Both the position numbers and the translations under genes were made by a program. Source: Bacillus sp. ISL-51 (lineage in GTDB: Bacteria; Bacillota; Bacilli; Bacillales; Bacillaceae). Taken from it: a stretch of 64,000 nucleotides of DNA. The stretch lies in NCBI RefSeq assembly GCF_018613535.1, contig NZ_JAGGQB010000015.1, positions 1-64,000 on the forward strand, written 5' to 3'. The notes under the pieces were generated by a model. That model was not told the origin of the DNA. It saw nothing but the letters and a program-made list of their open reading frames with translations, and did no database searches. Shown piece by piece: positions 28,159-37,373 of the stretch; the stretch's first letter is position 1, and each line of letters starts with the position of its first letter.

Positions 28159-29819
28159 ACCCATACGTATACTCGTGTTTCATAAGGCTTTAAAAGGAAG
28201 GACGTCACGTGCCGATGATGTTCCGGTTCCGTGTTTGCCAAAACGAGTGAAGCGGAATCAAGCGGAAATCCCTGATGTCTGTAAAAGGCCGGAGTTTTCG
28301 TCAGATTTGTTATGATAAGCGCGGTTTCTTCGCAGCCTTTTCGCAAATAAGCGAAGATTTGCCGATCTTCCGGCAGCAGCAATTCATACCTCCCGTTGAT
28401 CAACACATCATGCTCTTTTCTGAGGGCGATTAAACTTTTGTAGAAATGATAAACGGATGTTTGATCGTATATTTGCGATGCAGCATTCAGCCATGTATGG
28501 TTTGGGTTCACGCCGATCCATGGGGAAGCCGTTGAGAATCCGGCATACTCCCCGCCGTCCCATTGCATCGGTGTTCTTGAATTGTCCCGCCCTTTTTTCC
28601 AGATGGCCTTCATCACTTCTTCGTGCGGTACGCCGCGGGACGTCTCGATTTCATACAGCCGCTTTATTGCGACGTCATCATAATCGTCAATGGAAGGAAA
28701 CGAGACGTTGGTCATCCCGAGTTCCTGCCCCTGATAGATAAACGGCGTGCCTTTCATCAGAAAATAAACAGCGGCGAGTGCCTTGGCGCTTTCTGCCAGA
28801 AATAACTGGTCATCGCCCCAAACGGATACGGAACGGGGCTGGTCGTGATTTTCCATAAATAGTGCGTTCCAGCCCTTTCCTTCCAGACTGTTCTGCCAAC
28901 GGGACAAAATGCTTTTGAATGCCGGAATACAGATACGTTCATCTGCATCTGTATCCCACAGGCCGAGATGTTCAAATTGAAAAATCATGTCAAAGACGCC
29001 GGATTCTTCACCTGCCCAGTCAGCCGCTTCCTCGGCACTTACGCCGTTTGCCTCTCCGACCGTCATGATCGGATAGCGTGAAAATGTTTCTTGCTTCAGT
29101 TCTGTTAACATTTCCATAATCCCATCCGCATTCATATGATACGGGAAGGAAGGGACGTAAGGGAGTCCGCCGGGATTCGGCAGATCGGGGAGTCCTGCTT
29201 TTTTCTTAATGTGGGAAATGGCGTCCACCCGAAAGCCGTCTATTCCTTTATCAAGCCACCAGCGGACAACCTCATAAACGGCTTGCCTCATATTTTGGTT
29301 TTCCCAATTCAAATCCGGCTGTTTTTTGTCAAACAGGTGAAGGTAATATTGGTCTGTTTTCTCATCGTATTGCCACGCTGAACCGCCGAAAATGCTTTCC
29401 CAGTTGTTCGGCTCTTTGCCGTTTTTTCCGTCTTTCCAAATGTACCAGTCCCGTTTGTGTGAATCTTTGTCCGAGCATGATTCAATGAACCACGGGTGTT
29501 CATCGCTTGTATGGTTTACGACAAGGTCTATGATCAGCTTCATGCCGAGGTCATGGATGCCGGCGAGCAGCTGATCGAAATCCTCCATTGTCCCGAATTC
29601 ACTTAAGATTTGTTTGTAATCGCGAATATCGTAGCCGTTATCTGCCCCGGGCGAGTCGAAAACGGGACAAAGCCAAATCACGTCCGCCCCTAAGCCTTTT
29701 ATGTAATGAAGTTTTGACCTGATCCCGTTTATATCGCCGATTCCGTCGCCATTTGAATCCATAAAGCTGCGGGGATAGATTTGATATACAACCGCTGTTT
29801 TCCACCAAGCCGTTTTCAT
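28137..29819 (-). CDS. yugT: Alpha-glucosidase (oligo-1,6-glucosidase type) YugT
   Basis: 560-residue GH13 enzyme of the oligo-1,6-glucosidase/MalL group, probably cytoplasmic (no signal peptide). Motifs in order: DLVVNH near 100, the catalytic nucleophile Asp in GFRVDAIS near 197, the acid/base Glu in VGEANG near 254, and ENHDQPR near 325. ATG 29819 follows AAAGGAG; 28 extra in-frame codons upstream have no ribosome site. It would split isomaltose-type alpha-glucosides taken up as sugars. Confidence 0.9.
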   Translation of the reverse strand: MKTAWWKTAVVYQIYPRSFMDSNGDGIGDINGIRSKLHYIKGLGADVIWLCPVFDSPGADNGYDIRDYKQILSEFGTMEDFDQLLAGIHDLGMKLIIDLVVNHTSDEHPWFIESCSDKDSHKRDWYIWKDGKNGKEPNNWESIFGGSAWQYDEKTDQYYLHLFDKKQPDLNWENQNMRQAVYEVVRWWLDKGIDGFRVDAISHIKKKAGLPDLPNPGGLPYVPSFPYHMNADGIMEMLTELKQETFSRYPIMTVGEANGVSAEEAADWAGEESGVFDMIFQFEHLGLWDTDADERICIPAFKSILSRWQNSLEGKGWNALFMENHDQPRSVSVWGDDQLFLAESAKALAAVYFLMKGTPFIYQGQELGMTNVSFPSIDDYDDVAIKRLYEIETSRGVPHEEVMKAIWKKGRDNSRTPMQWDGGEYAGFSTASPWIGVNPNHTWLNAASQIYDQTSVYHFYKSLIALRKEHDVLINGRYELLLPEDRQIFAYLRKGCEETALIITNLTKTPAFYRHQGFPLDSASLVLANTEPEHHRHVTSFLLKPYETRVYVWVKLQSRG

Positions 29820-30072
29820 ACAGCCACTCCTTTCTTTATACAATATGAAGAAGCAAGCGAAAGAAGCATATATTTCAGAAAAAAAGCCTCTTGCAGCCGG
29901 CAAGAAGACTTATATGTTATTTAACTTGAGCGCTCCATTCCGAAAAAAGAATATCAAACAGCATAACCGGATTGATTTGATGAATGCGGTGTTTTTCATT
30001 TCATGCACGTATACCAGTTACATTATATAAAAGGAGTATGTTTGCACAGCGCTTCGCCCTTATCCTCCCGCA
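29820..30072. other. Intergenic stretch with an unassigned minus-strand terminator
   Basis: No protein gene is supported here. A hairpin at 29881-29911 (CTTGC/GCAAG core with outer pairs) is followed on the minus strand by a T7 run and so looks like a terminator, yet yugS already ends at its own terminator (30073-30097). A TATAAT box in the same direction lies at about 30024-30029, so a short transcript of about 100-120 bases is possible. A plus-strand open frame of 61 codons runs through the hairpin and is not convincing. Confidence 0.4.
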
Positions 30073-30097
30073 TAAAAAAGCCGCGTGAAGGCGGCTT
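30073..30097 (-). terminator. yugS terminator
   Basis: AAGCCGC and GCGGCTT around GTGAAG, followed by a T run on the minus strand; overlaps the yugS stop. Confidence 0.88.
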
Positions 30098-31385
30098 AGT
30101 AGTCTGTTTTTTTAATTTCGACAAAGCGGATATGATGATCCTCTGCTTCAAGCACCTTGAATTCGCAGCCTTCGGCATGAAATACATCTCCGTTTTCCAG
30201 CTCCATTTTTTGCGTCAGCAGCCAGCCCGCAATCGTGTCGATATCCTCATTATCGATCGCGATATCAAGCAGGTCGTTCACTTCGTCTATCAGCGCCTTC
30301 CCGTCCATCACATAATGGTGTTCGCCTTTTTTGACGATATGCGGCATTTCATCCTGGTCATATTCATCCCGAATCTCACCGACGATTTCCTCCAAAATAT
30401 CTTCGACGGTGACAAGTCCAGCAGTGCCGCCGTATTCATCGACGAGTATGGCCATATGAATCCGCTCCTTCTGCATACGTATAAGAAGCTCTTGTACAGG
30501 AATGCTTTCAATAACCCTGATGACCGGGCGCATAATTTCTTTTAATTCAATGGAACGTCCGAGGAAATACGCCTTAAATAAGTCCTTATTGTTAATAATG
30601 CCGAGAATATGGTCTTTATCTTCCTTGATGACCGGATAACGTGTATAGCGTTCATTGATAATCAAATGAATGGCTTCATCAACCGATTGATCAAGCGAAA
30701 TGGCGGCGATTTCGGTACGCGGAACCATGATTTCCCGCGCGACCCGATTATCGAATTCAAATATTTTATTGACGTATCGGAATTCTGACTGATTGATTTG
30801 TCCTTTTTTATAGCTTTCGGACAAAATCAACCGTAATTCCTCCTCACTGACAACAACTTCATGTTCTTTGACCGAGTGAAAGCCGAACAGCTTGACCAAA
30901 AAACCGGCCGAGCCGTTTAACAGCTTGATAAACGGATACATCACTTTATAAAAAAGAATAAGCGGTTTGGCCGTCCTTAAACTGACGGCTTCAGCTTTTT
31001 GAATCGATATCGTTTTCGGCGCAAGCTCGCCAATAACGACATGCAGGTACGTAACGGTGATAAATGCAGCAATGAAGGTGACGACGTGCGTAATGGATTC
31101 CGGCATGCCGATCAGATGAAAAACAGGATGAAGAATCCGCTGAATTGTCGGTTCTCCGAGCCAGCCGAGTCCGAGCGCCGTAATCGTAATACCGAGCTGG
31201 CACGCTGATAAATATTCGTCCAAATTAGAGATGACCCTATGGGCGGCAAGCGCCCGGCTGTCACCGCTTTCGACCAGCTCTGAAATTTTCGAACCGCGGA
31301 TTTTAACAATCGCAAATTCCGCGGCGACAAAGATGGCCGTTAATCCGATTAACAGCATAATGAGAATCAGTTTTAAAATAAGCAA
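30096..31385 (-). CDS. yugS: CNNM/HlyC-CorC family membrane protein YugS
   Basis: 429-residue protein with an N-terminal CNNM (DUF21) membrane domain of three or four segments (about 1-195), a pair of CBS domains (about 205-330; EIMVPRTEIAAI and the IMRPVIRV motif) and a C-terminal CorC_HlyC domain (about 345-425). Relatives are divalent cation (Mg2+, Co2+) efflux proteins. The start is a TTG inside a T run. The only good ribosome site, GAAGGAGGTGG (31414-31424), lies on the far side of a terminator-like hairpin. The next in-frame ATG (31358) has no ribosome site. Confidence 0.85.
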   Translation of the reverse strand: MLILKLILIMLLIGLTAIFVAAEFAIVKIRGSKISELVESGDSRALAAHRVISNLDEYLSACQLGITITALGLGWLGEPTIQRILHPVFHLIGMPESITHVVTFIAAFITVTYLHVVIGELAPKTISIQKAEAVSLRTAKPLILFYKVMYPFIKLLNGSAGFLVKLFGFHSVKEHEVVVSEEELRLILSESYKKGQINQSEFRYVNKIFEFDNRVAREIMVPRTEIAAISLDQSVDEAIHLIINERYTRYPVIKEDKDHILGIINNKDLFKAYFLGRSIELKEIMRPVIRVIESIPVQELLIRMQKERIHMAILVDEYGGTAGLVTVEDILEEIVGEIRDEYDQDEMPHIVKKGEHHYVMDGKALIDEVNDLLDIAIDNEDIDTIAGWLLTQKMELENGDVFHAEGCEFKVLEAEDHHIRFVEIKKTDY

Positions 31386-31413
31386 AAAAACCCCTACCGC
31401 AAACGGTAAGGGG
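31384..31413 (-). terminator. Hairpin plus T run between yugP and yugS
   Basis: On the minus strand CCCCTTACCG and CGGTAGGGG pair around a four-base loop with one bulged T, and T7 follows: an ordinary intrinsic terminator for yugP. However, it lies between the Shine-Dalgarno sequence of yugS and its TTG start. Confidence 0.88.
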
Positions 31414-31427
31414 CCACCTCCTTCGTG

Positions 31428-32105
31428 TTAATTCTCATCACGACCATTCAAGAAGATCATCACAAAACGAAGCAGCTCGAATAATGAAACGAGCGCCGCA
31501 GCCACATACGTTAGCGCGGCGGCGTTCAGCACTTTATTCACGCCGTGTTCTTCACTGTTTCGAATGAATCCTTCTGACACGATAATCCGCTTCGCTCTCG
31601 CGCTGGCGTTGAACTCAACAGGCAGCGTGACAAGCTGAAAAAAGACGGCGGCTGAAAACAAAATAATGCCGAGTCCGATTAAATTCAAACTGCCCAAGAG
31701 CATACCGCCCAAAAAAAGCAAGGGGGCGACACCCGAGGCAAAATTGACAACCGGAAATATTTTGTGCCGCAGCACAAGCGCACCGTATGATTCCTGATGC
31801 TGCAAGGCATGTCCGACTTCATGGGAAGCGACGGAAATGGCGGAAATGGAACGCCCGTAATACACTGGTTCGGATAAACGCACCACCCGCTCCGTCGGGT
31901 CGTAATGGTCTGTTAAAGTGCCTCTCACCGGTTCAACCGGCACATCATATAAACCGTTTATATCAAGAATCCGTCTTGCCGTTTCGGCCCCCGTCCGCTG
32001 ACTTGAGGCTTCCACATCTGAGTATTTTTGAAAATTACTTTTCACTTTAAATTGTGCCCAAAACGATAAACCCAATGCGGCAAAAGTTAAAATTATAAAC
32101 AGCAT
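31428..32105 (-). CDS. yugP: Membrane zinc metallopeptidase YugP
   Basis: 225-residue membrane protein of the neutral zinc metallopeptidase family (DUF/Zn_peptidase_2). The zinc motif HEVGHALQHQ is near residue 105-114, and several hydrophobic segments flank it at the N-terminus and from about 120 to the end. The substrate is unknown. ATG 32105 has GGAAGAGG upstream; nine extra in-frame codons upstream lack a ribosome site. Order yugP-yugS is the same as in B. subtilis. Confidence 0.88.
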   Translation of the reverse strand: MLFIILTFAALGLSFWAQFKVKSNFQKYSDVEASSQRTGAETARRILDINGLYDVPVEPVRGTLTDHYDPTERVVRLSEPVYYGRSISAISVASHEVGHALQHQESYGALVLRHKIFPVVNFASGVAPLLFLGGMLLGSLNLIGLGIILFSAAVFFQLVTLPVEFNASARAKRIIVSEGFIRNSEEHGVNKVLNAAALTYVAAALVSLFELLRFVMIFLNGRDEN

Positions 32106-32148
32106 ATTATCCTCTTCCTTTTTTCTTATCATACTTTCTGCTTATACA

Positions 32149-32412
32149 TTATTCTAAAGAATGTTCCCTATCCTGTACAGAAATCCGCTTCTTTTTTCTG
32201 ACAGGAATCAAGCCTCCCGCCAGTATAAAAAAGACGCCGGCCAGCCCTAAATAAAACGGAAGCGACCCTATCACGCTCTTCACAAAAACAGGCCATGAAA
32301 AATCATCGGACATGTGGTTATATGCATTCAATTCAAAAATTAGAAGCACGGCCGCCGAAGCGAGCAGCTGCGCTCCGGCCAGCGCTGCTGCGGTCTTTTC
32401 AATGACTGTCAT
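32149..32412 (-). CDS. Small membrane protein of unknown function
   Basis: 87-residue protein with two hydrophobic segments (about 7-27 and 48-70) and a basic C-terminal tail (RKKKR). No family is recognised. ATG 32412 is preceded by GGGTGGGG; the longer open frame back to 32523 overlaps the region upstream of mstX and has no ribosome site. It may be co-transcribed with yugP, 43 bases downstream. Confidence 0.55.
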   Translation of the reverse strand: MTVIEKTAAALAGAQLLASAAVLLIFELNAYNHMSDDFSWPVFVKSVIGSLPFYLGLAGVFFILAGGLIPVRKKKRISVQDREHSLE

Positions 32413-32537
32413 CTGCCCCACCCTTTTCGGTCCGCTTTCTATAGCATATGAAAAAAAACGGATGAATATGTTTTCACCGATTTTCGAAAGACAAACTGGG
32501 ACATACTGTATAAAAAAAGACACAGGTGTGATACATC

Positions 32538-32792
32538 ATGAAAGTGACAAACGGAGAGAAAGAGCAGCTGAGCACTGCCATAGACCGCATGAATGAGGGG
32601 CTTGACGTCTTCATCCAGCTTTATAATGAATCTGAAATCGACGAGCCTCTCATTCAATTTGAAGATGAAACTGCCGAACTCGTGAAACAGGCGCGTCATT
32701 TATACGGCCAAGAAAAGCTGAACGAAAAATTAAACGCCATTATTAAACAAATTTTATCCATTTCGCTGTCGGAAGAAGAGCAGGACGAATGA
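32538..32792 (+). CDS. mstX: Mistic-like membrane-associating protein MstX (short form)
   Basis: 84-residue acidic helical protein, clearly Mistic (IDRMNEGLD, IQLYNESEIDEP, YGQEKLNEKL segments). B. subtilis 168 MstX has 110 residues; the first 26 are missing here and the start ATG with AGGTGTG corresponds to an internal Met of the longer form. Shorter forms of about 84 residues are known in other species of the group. Mistic associates with membranes without a signal peptide and aids insertion of the downstream K+ channel. It overlaps yugO by four bases (ATGA), so the two are translationally coupled. Confidence 0.93.
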   Translation: MKVTNGEKEQLSTAIDRMNEGLDVFIQLYNESEIDEPLIQFEDETAELVKQARHLYGQEKLNEKLNAIIKQILSISLSEEEQDE

Positions 32793-33775
32793 AGTCGAAC
32801 CGCGTTCTCATTTCTTGGCTGCGATGGCCGCTGTATATCCGTATCGGATTGATCATTATTGCCTTGATTTTATTGTTCGGACAGTTGATTTACATATTGG
32901 AGCCGAAGCAGTTTCCATCTGTTTTTGAAGGGATTTGGTGGGCGGTCATCACGGTATCCACGGTCGGCTATGGAGATTATGTCCCGAAAACTCCTCTCGG
33001 AAAGATCGCCGGTATGGTGCTTGTGTTAACCGGCGCGAGTTTTGTGACCGCGTATTTCGCCACGCTTGCCACAGCCGCATTCAGAAAGCAGCACCGCTAT
33101 GTGGAAGGGAAGGTCGCCTTTAAAGGCCGGGAGCACATGATTATTATCGGGTGGAACGAGAAGTCCAATATGCTGCTGGAGGAGCTCCAGCGGGCAGCGC
33201 CGTCAAAAACTGTCGTATTGATTGACGATTCATTACGAGAGGGCCCTCTCATTGAAAATGTCCATTTTATTCGCGGCCATGCAGCTGATGACAGCACATT
33301 GAAAAGGGCCAATATTGCCGCCGCGGATACCGTCATCCTGACAGCCGACCAGGAAAAAAATGAAGCGGAGGCTGATATGCTTTCCGTATTAACGCTGCTC
33401 GCCATCAAGGGGCTGAACCCGTCCGTTTACTGCATCACGGAGATTCTGACGGAACGGTATGTAAAAAATGCAGAGCGCGCCGGAGCCAACAAAATCATCG
33501 GCACGTCACGCCTTTTAAGCCGGGTGATGTTTGAGCATTATCGGGTGAAGCTGCAGCTGGCTGAGCCGCAAACGCTGTCTGATTTGACGTTGGAGAAAAA
33601 GGTCCGCATCATTCCCGTTCCTGATGATCTAAAGGATAAGTCCTATCATGACTGTGTGCTCTATTTTCTCAAACGGAATACGACGATTATCGGCATTCAA
33701 AAAGAGGAGGGGCCGATGCTTACCCCTCCTCTTTCATATCAAGTGCTCAGTTCAGATTTATTTTTGGCGCTTTAA
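32789..33775 (+). CDS. yugO: Potassium channel YugO
   Basis: 328-residue K+ channel with two membrane helices (about 12-35 and 72-98) around a pore loop carrying the selectivity filter TVSTVGYGDYVP (about 54-65), then a cytoplasmic RCK/TrkA_N domain beginning IIIGWNEKSN near 113 and an RCK_C part. YugO releases K+ and spreads electrical signals in biofilms, and affects KinC-dependent biofilm formation. It is in a two-gene operon with mstX. Its TAA overlaps the yugN stop on the other strand in a shared TTAA. Confidence 0.94.
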   Translation: MKSNRVLISWLRWPLYIRIGLIIIALILLFGQLIYILEPKQFPSVFEGIWWAVITVSTVGYGDYVPKTPLGKIAGMVLVLTGASFVTAYFATLATAAFRKQHRYVEGKVAFKGREHMIIIGWNEKSNMLLEELQRAAPSKTVVLIDDSLREGPLIENVHFIRGHAADDSTLKRANIAAADTVILTADQEKNEAEADMLSVLTLLAIKGLNPSVYCITEILTERYVKNAERAGANKIIGTSRLLSRVMFEHYRVKLQLAEPQTLSDLTLEKKVRIIPVPDDLKDKSYHDCVLYFLKRNTTIIGIQKEEGPMLTPPLSYQVLSSDLFLAL

Positions 33776-34176
33776 TGCAAAAGAACGTCTTCCAGCTCTT
33801 TAACGAGCGATACGCCGATATCTGCATATGAACGGTCAATTTCCGCATCGCGTCTTTCCGGCTCAGAAAATTGCTGGAATAACGATTCAAAAACACCGCC
33901 GCCGGCAAAGTCATCCGTATGTTTCTGATACACATGCCGCAGCAAAAAAGGCGTGCCGATTGTGACGGCGGCGCCACGCTCATCAAGCCGGCCCTTATTT
34001 GCTTCAACGGGGATTCGCAAAAATAAATAACCGTGATTATCGTCAATCTTGTAATCGAAGAAACCCCGTTCGTACTCCCAGCCGCCGCCGATTACATACC
34101 CCATCGGTTTCATGACCTGTTCCAGTTCGCGGAGTAAAAAAGATTGGCCCTCAAGTGAAGATGGTATGCTGGTCAT
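33772..34176 (-). CDS. yugN: YugN-like protein
   Basis: 134-residue soluble protein of the YugN-like family with no known function. The sequence has GYVIGGGWEYERGFFDYKID near 26-45 and no clear catalytic motif or membrane segment. ATG 34176 has AAAGGAG upstream. It converges on yugO and shares its four final bases with it. Confidence 0.82.
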   Translation of the reverse strand: MTSIPSSLEGQSFLLRELEQVMKPMGYVIGGGWEYERGFFDYKIDDNHGYLFLRIPVEANKGRLDERGAAVTIGTPFLLRHVYQKHTDDFAGGGVFESLFQQFSEPERRDAEIDRSYADIGVSLVKELEDVLLH

Positions 34177-34198
34177 GGTTCACATGCTCCTTTTTTCT

Positions 34199-34570
34199 TT
34201 ATCGTCCCCGCTCCGCTCCATCTTCATACGGCTTAGGGGCAGAATCCGGCGGGACGGCCGTATCACTAGAACGCGCCATAAAGGAAATCGCGCATTCGAT
34301 TAGAAAATACGTAAAGAGAGCCGCCAAAGAGTCTGCTTGCGCGCTTGATGAGAAAAAGAAAACGGCGGAATACAAACCGAGCTTCGTCATAAGAGATTGC
34401 ATACGGCCCAGCTTCAGCTTCAGCCGAACCGCATCTGTAAAGAGGCCAAGGGGAAAGGCGAGCAAAAGGATGGTCTGCAAGAAGATAGCGGGAGAGGGAC
34501 TTATAACCAGATAGAAAACGGCGGCAGAACAGACGGAAATGACGGCGTGCCTCCAAACATTTCGTTTCAA
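34199..34570 (-). CDS. yugM: Small membrane protein YugM
   Basis: 123-residue hydrophobic protein with three or four membrane segments (about 8-28, 30-45, 62-78, 85-105) and no recognised catalytic motif. The start is TTG 34570 with AAGGGTG upstream. It lies 22 bases before yugN in the same direction and is probably in the same operon. Confidence 0.78.
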   Translation of the reverse strand: MKRNVWRHAVISVCSAAVFYLVISPSPAIFLQTILLLAFPLGLFTDAVRLKLKLGRMQSLMTKLGLYSAVFFFSSSAQADSLAALFTYFLIECAISFMARSSDTAVPPDSAPKPYEDGAERGR

Positions 34571-34596
34571 TTCATGATCACACCCTTCACGTTTGA

Positions 34597-34633
34597 AAAA
34601 GGCTGACCCGTTACATTAGCGGGCCAGCCTTTA
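34597..34633 (-). terminator. pgi terminator
   Basis: AAAGGCTGGCCCG and CGGGTCAGCCTTT (minus strand) pair around an eight-base loop, then a T run. Confidence 0.88.
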
Positions 34634-34637
34634 ATTT

Positions 34638-35990
34638 TTATTTCTCGAGGCGTTTTTCAAGCTCTGCTTTTTTCTCTTCAAAACCAGGTTTGCCGAGAAG
34701 TGCGAACATATTCACCTTATACGCTTCAACACCGGGCTGGTCAAACGGATTGACGCCGAGCAAATAGCCGCTCATCGCTACGGCTTTTTCAAAGAAATAC
34801 ACGAGGTATCCAAATGTATATGCGTTAAGCTCCGGAATGTTGACGATTAAGTTAGGCACTTTTCCGTCCGTGTGGGCAAGCATCGTGCCTTGGAACGCTT
34901 TTTTATTGACGAAATCGACTGTTTTTCCGGCTAAGTAGTTCAGGCCGTCAAGATCATTTTCCGCTTCCTCAATCGTCAGCTCATGCTTCGGCTTTTCAAC
35001 ATTTAATACGGTTTCAAACAGATCCCGTCTGCCTTCTTGCACGTATTGGCCGAGTGAGTGAAGATCAGTTGAGAAATTAGCGGAAGAAGGGTAAATGCCT
35101 TTTTCGTCTTTTCCTTCACTTTCACCGAAGAGCTGCTTCCACCATTCCGCAAAATATTGCAGCGCCGGTTCATAGTTGATCAGCATCTCAATGGTTCTGC
35201 CTTTATTGTAAAGGACATTGCGGACGACGGCGTATTGGTAAGCGGCATTCTCTTCTAATTCTGAGCTTGAGAAGTCTTTGCTCGCATCAAAAGCGCCTTT
35301 CATCATCTCATCAATATCAGCTCCGCTGACTGCAATCGGCAGAAGACCTACCGCAGTAAGAACGGAGAAACGGCCGCCTACATCATCAGGAATCACAAAT
35401 GATTCGAAGCCTTCTTCATTAGAAAGCGTCTTTAAAGCGCCGCGCTCTTTATCAGTTGTCGCATAAATCCGCGCTTTCGCTTCTTCTTTCCCGTATTTTT
35501 CTTCAAGCAGCTTGCGGAAAATACGGAAAGCGATTGCAGGTTCTGTTGTCGTTCCTGACTTAGAAATCACATTAATGGAGAAATCCGCGTCTTCAAGCAG
35601 ATCCATAACATCCTTCATATAAGTCGAGCTGATATTGTTGCCGATGAAGATGACTTGCGGATTTTTGCGTTTGTCTTTCGGCAGGATATTATAAAAAGAG
35701 TGGTTAAGCGCTTCAATTGCAGCACGGGCGCCCAAATATGAACCGCCGATTCCTACGACGAGAAGCACGTCCGAGTCTGACTTGATTTTTTCAGCGGCTT
35801 TTTTGATGCGCGCGAATTCATCTTTATCGTAATGTTCAGGAAGGTCCACCCAGCCTAAAAAGTCGCTTCCTGCGCCTGTTTTTTCATGGATATTATGGTG
35901 TGCCGTTTTTACGAAATCACGTACATATGTAAGTTCATGTTCATTGAAAAAAGGTAACGCGCTTGAGTAATCAAAGCGTACATGCGTCAT
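34638..35990 (-). CDS. pgi: Glucose-6-phosphate isomerase Pgi
   Basis: 450-residue phosphoglucose isomerase that interconverts glucose 6-phosphate and fructose 6-phosphate in glycolysis. Conserved segments: [14 protein letters not shown] near 81-94, [10 protein letters not shown] near 144-153, DVGGRFSV near 199-206 and the C-terminal [12 protein letters not shown]. Usual length for the bacterial short form. GGAGGG lies before the ATG. It is a single gene with its own terminator. Confidence 0.97.
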   Translation of the reverse strand: MTHVRFDYSSALPFFNEHELTYVRDFVKTAHHNIHEKTGAGSDFLGWVDLPEHYDKDEFARIKKAAEKIKSDSDVLLVVGIGGSYLGARAAIEALNHSFYNILPKDKRKNPQVIFIGNNISSTYMKDVMDLLEDADFSINVISKSGTTTEPAIAFRIFRKLLEEKYGKEEAKARIYATTDKERGALKTLSNEEGFESFVIPDDVGGRFSVLTAVGLLPIAVSGADIDEMMKGAFDASKDFSSSELEENAAYQYAVVRNVLYNKGRTIEMLINYEPALQYFAEWWKQLFGESEGKDEKGIYPSSANFSTDLHSLGQYVQEGRRDLFETVLNVEKPKHELTIEEAENDLDGLNYLAGKTVDFVNKKAFQGTMLAHTDGKVPNLIVNIPELNAYTFGYLVYFFEKAVAMSGYLLGVNPFDQPGVEAYKVNMFALLGKPGFEEKKAELEKRLEK

Positions 35991-36117
35991 TTGCTTGTCC
36001 CTCCATAACGGTGAATTGTTTTCTCTATCACTTTATATGAACTTTTCCGCTAAATCAAGTCATCAAGAAGGCCGGGTGAACACGATCTCTTTCGCATTCA
36101 CTCCGGCCGGGGATTTA

Positions 36118-37290
36118 TTACAGGGACGCCTTCAAAATAGCAAGGACGTCATCTTTATTCAGCTTCCTGAAGTTGCCGAAACCGCCGTATTCCATCTCTT
36201 TAGCGGCAATATCTGCAATCAATTCAAGTTTTTCTTCGCCGATGTCATAATCCGCAAGACGGGACGGTGCGCCGAGGCTTGTCCAGAATGCGGACAGTTT
36301 GTCGATGCCCTCCAGCACAATTTCTTTATCGGTTTTGCCTTCTGTTTCAATGTCAAACATGTTCAGCATGAGCGCTTTGAAACGGCCGACATTTTGGTCA
36401 ATGGTGTATCTCATCCAGTTCGGGAAGAGAATCGCCAGGCCGCCTGCGTGCGGAATATCATAAACCGCTGACACGGCGTGTTCCATCGTATGAGATGCCC
36501 AGTCGCCGAAGTAGCCCATTTGCAGGGTGCCGTTTAAAGCGATTGTTCCAGCGTATAAAATCGTTTCACGGTGTTTGTAGTTCTCCAGGTCTTCAAGCAC
36601 CTTCGGAGCTGTTTCGATGACCGTCTGGAGTACAGCAAAACACATTCTGTCTTGCAGCGGTGTGTTTTCAACATTGTGGAAATACTGTTCAAATACGTGG
36701 CTCATCATGTCCACCATGCCGTATACCGTTTGATTTTCGGGAACGCTGAACGTATTCTCCGGATCTAAAATAGAAAAACGGGGATGAGTGACATCGCTGC
36801 CCCATACGAATTTTTCGTTTGTTTCCCAATTGGTGATCACGGAATCGGGGTTCATTTCTGAGCCGGTTGCCGCGAGCGTCAGCACCGTGCCGAACGGCAG
36901 TGCATCTTTCGCTGTCACTTTTTTGCTGTAGATGTCCCATGCATCGCCGTCATATTTCGCTCCGGCTGCAATCGCTTTTGTACAGTCAATAACGCTTCCC
37001 CCGCCAACGGCAAGAAGAAAATCGATCTCGTGCTGTCTGCACAGTTCAATTCCTTTGTTAACCGTTGCCAGACGAGGGTTCGGTTCTACTCCTGCAAGCT
37101 CATAGACATTAGCGCCCTCTTCTTTTAATATGCCCGTTACTTGATCAAACAGGCCGTTTCGTTTAATACTGCCGCCGCCGTATACAAGCAGGACGTTTTT
37201 TCCGTATTGCTTCAGCTCTTTCTTTAATTGTTCGATTTGCCCTTTGCCGAAAATCAGCTTTGTCGGGTTATAGTACGTAAAATTCTCCAT
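36118..37290 (-). CDS. yugK: NADH-dependent butanol dehydrogenase YugK
   Basis: 390-residue iron-containing alcohol dehydrogenase. Nucleotide-binding [15 protein letters not shown] near 94-108, the [10 protein letters not shown] segment, and the metal ligands in [13 protein letters not shown] and [15 protein letters not shown] can be seen. ATG 37290 has GGAGG upstream; 21 further in-frame codons have no site. It is about 66 bases downstream-side of the paralogue yugJ in tandem, and the two share most of their length. Confidence 0.9.
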   Translation of the reverse strand: MENFTYYNPTKLIFGKGQIEQLKKELKQYGKNVLLVYGGGSIKRNGLFDQVTGILKEEGANVYELAGVEPNPRLATVNKGIELCRQHEIDFLLAVGGGSVIDCTKAIAAGAKYDGDAWDIYSKKVTAKDALPFGTVLTLAATGSEMNPDSVITNWETNEKFVWGSDVTHPRFSILDPENTFSVPENQTVYGMVDMMSHVFEQYFHNVENTPLQDRMCFAVLQTVIETAPKVLEDLENYKHRETILYAGTIALNGTLQMGYFGDWASHTMEHAVSAVYDIPHAGGLAILFPNWMRYTIDQNVGRFKALMLNMFDIETEGKTDKEIVLEGIDKLSAFWTSLGAPSRLADYDIGEEKLELIADIAAKEMEYGGFGNFRKLNKDDVLAILKASL

Positions 37291-37334
37291 TTTTGATGAC
37301 CTCCAAAAAAACGTAAGGGGATTACTATAACATA

Positions 37335-37373
37335 GAAAAAAAGGAGCTGCCAACTTGGCGCCCCCCTTTTTTA
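37335..37373 (-). terminator. Terminator upstream-side of yugJ stop
   Basis: On the minus strand GGCGCCAAGTTGGC forms the core of a hairpin followed by a T7 run, directly after the yugJ stop codon. Confidence 0.7.

Noticed and set aside
29845..30030. Plus-strand open frame of 61 codons
   Set aside because: It starts upstream of and runs through a terminator-like hairpin, has no ribosome site, and low complexity.
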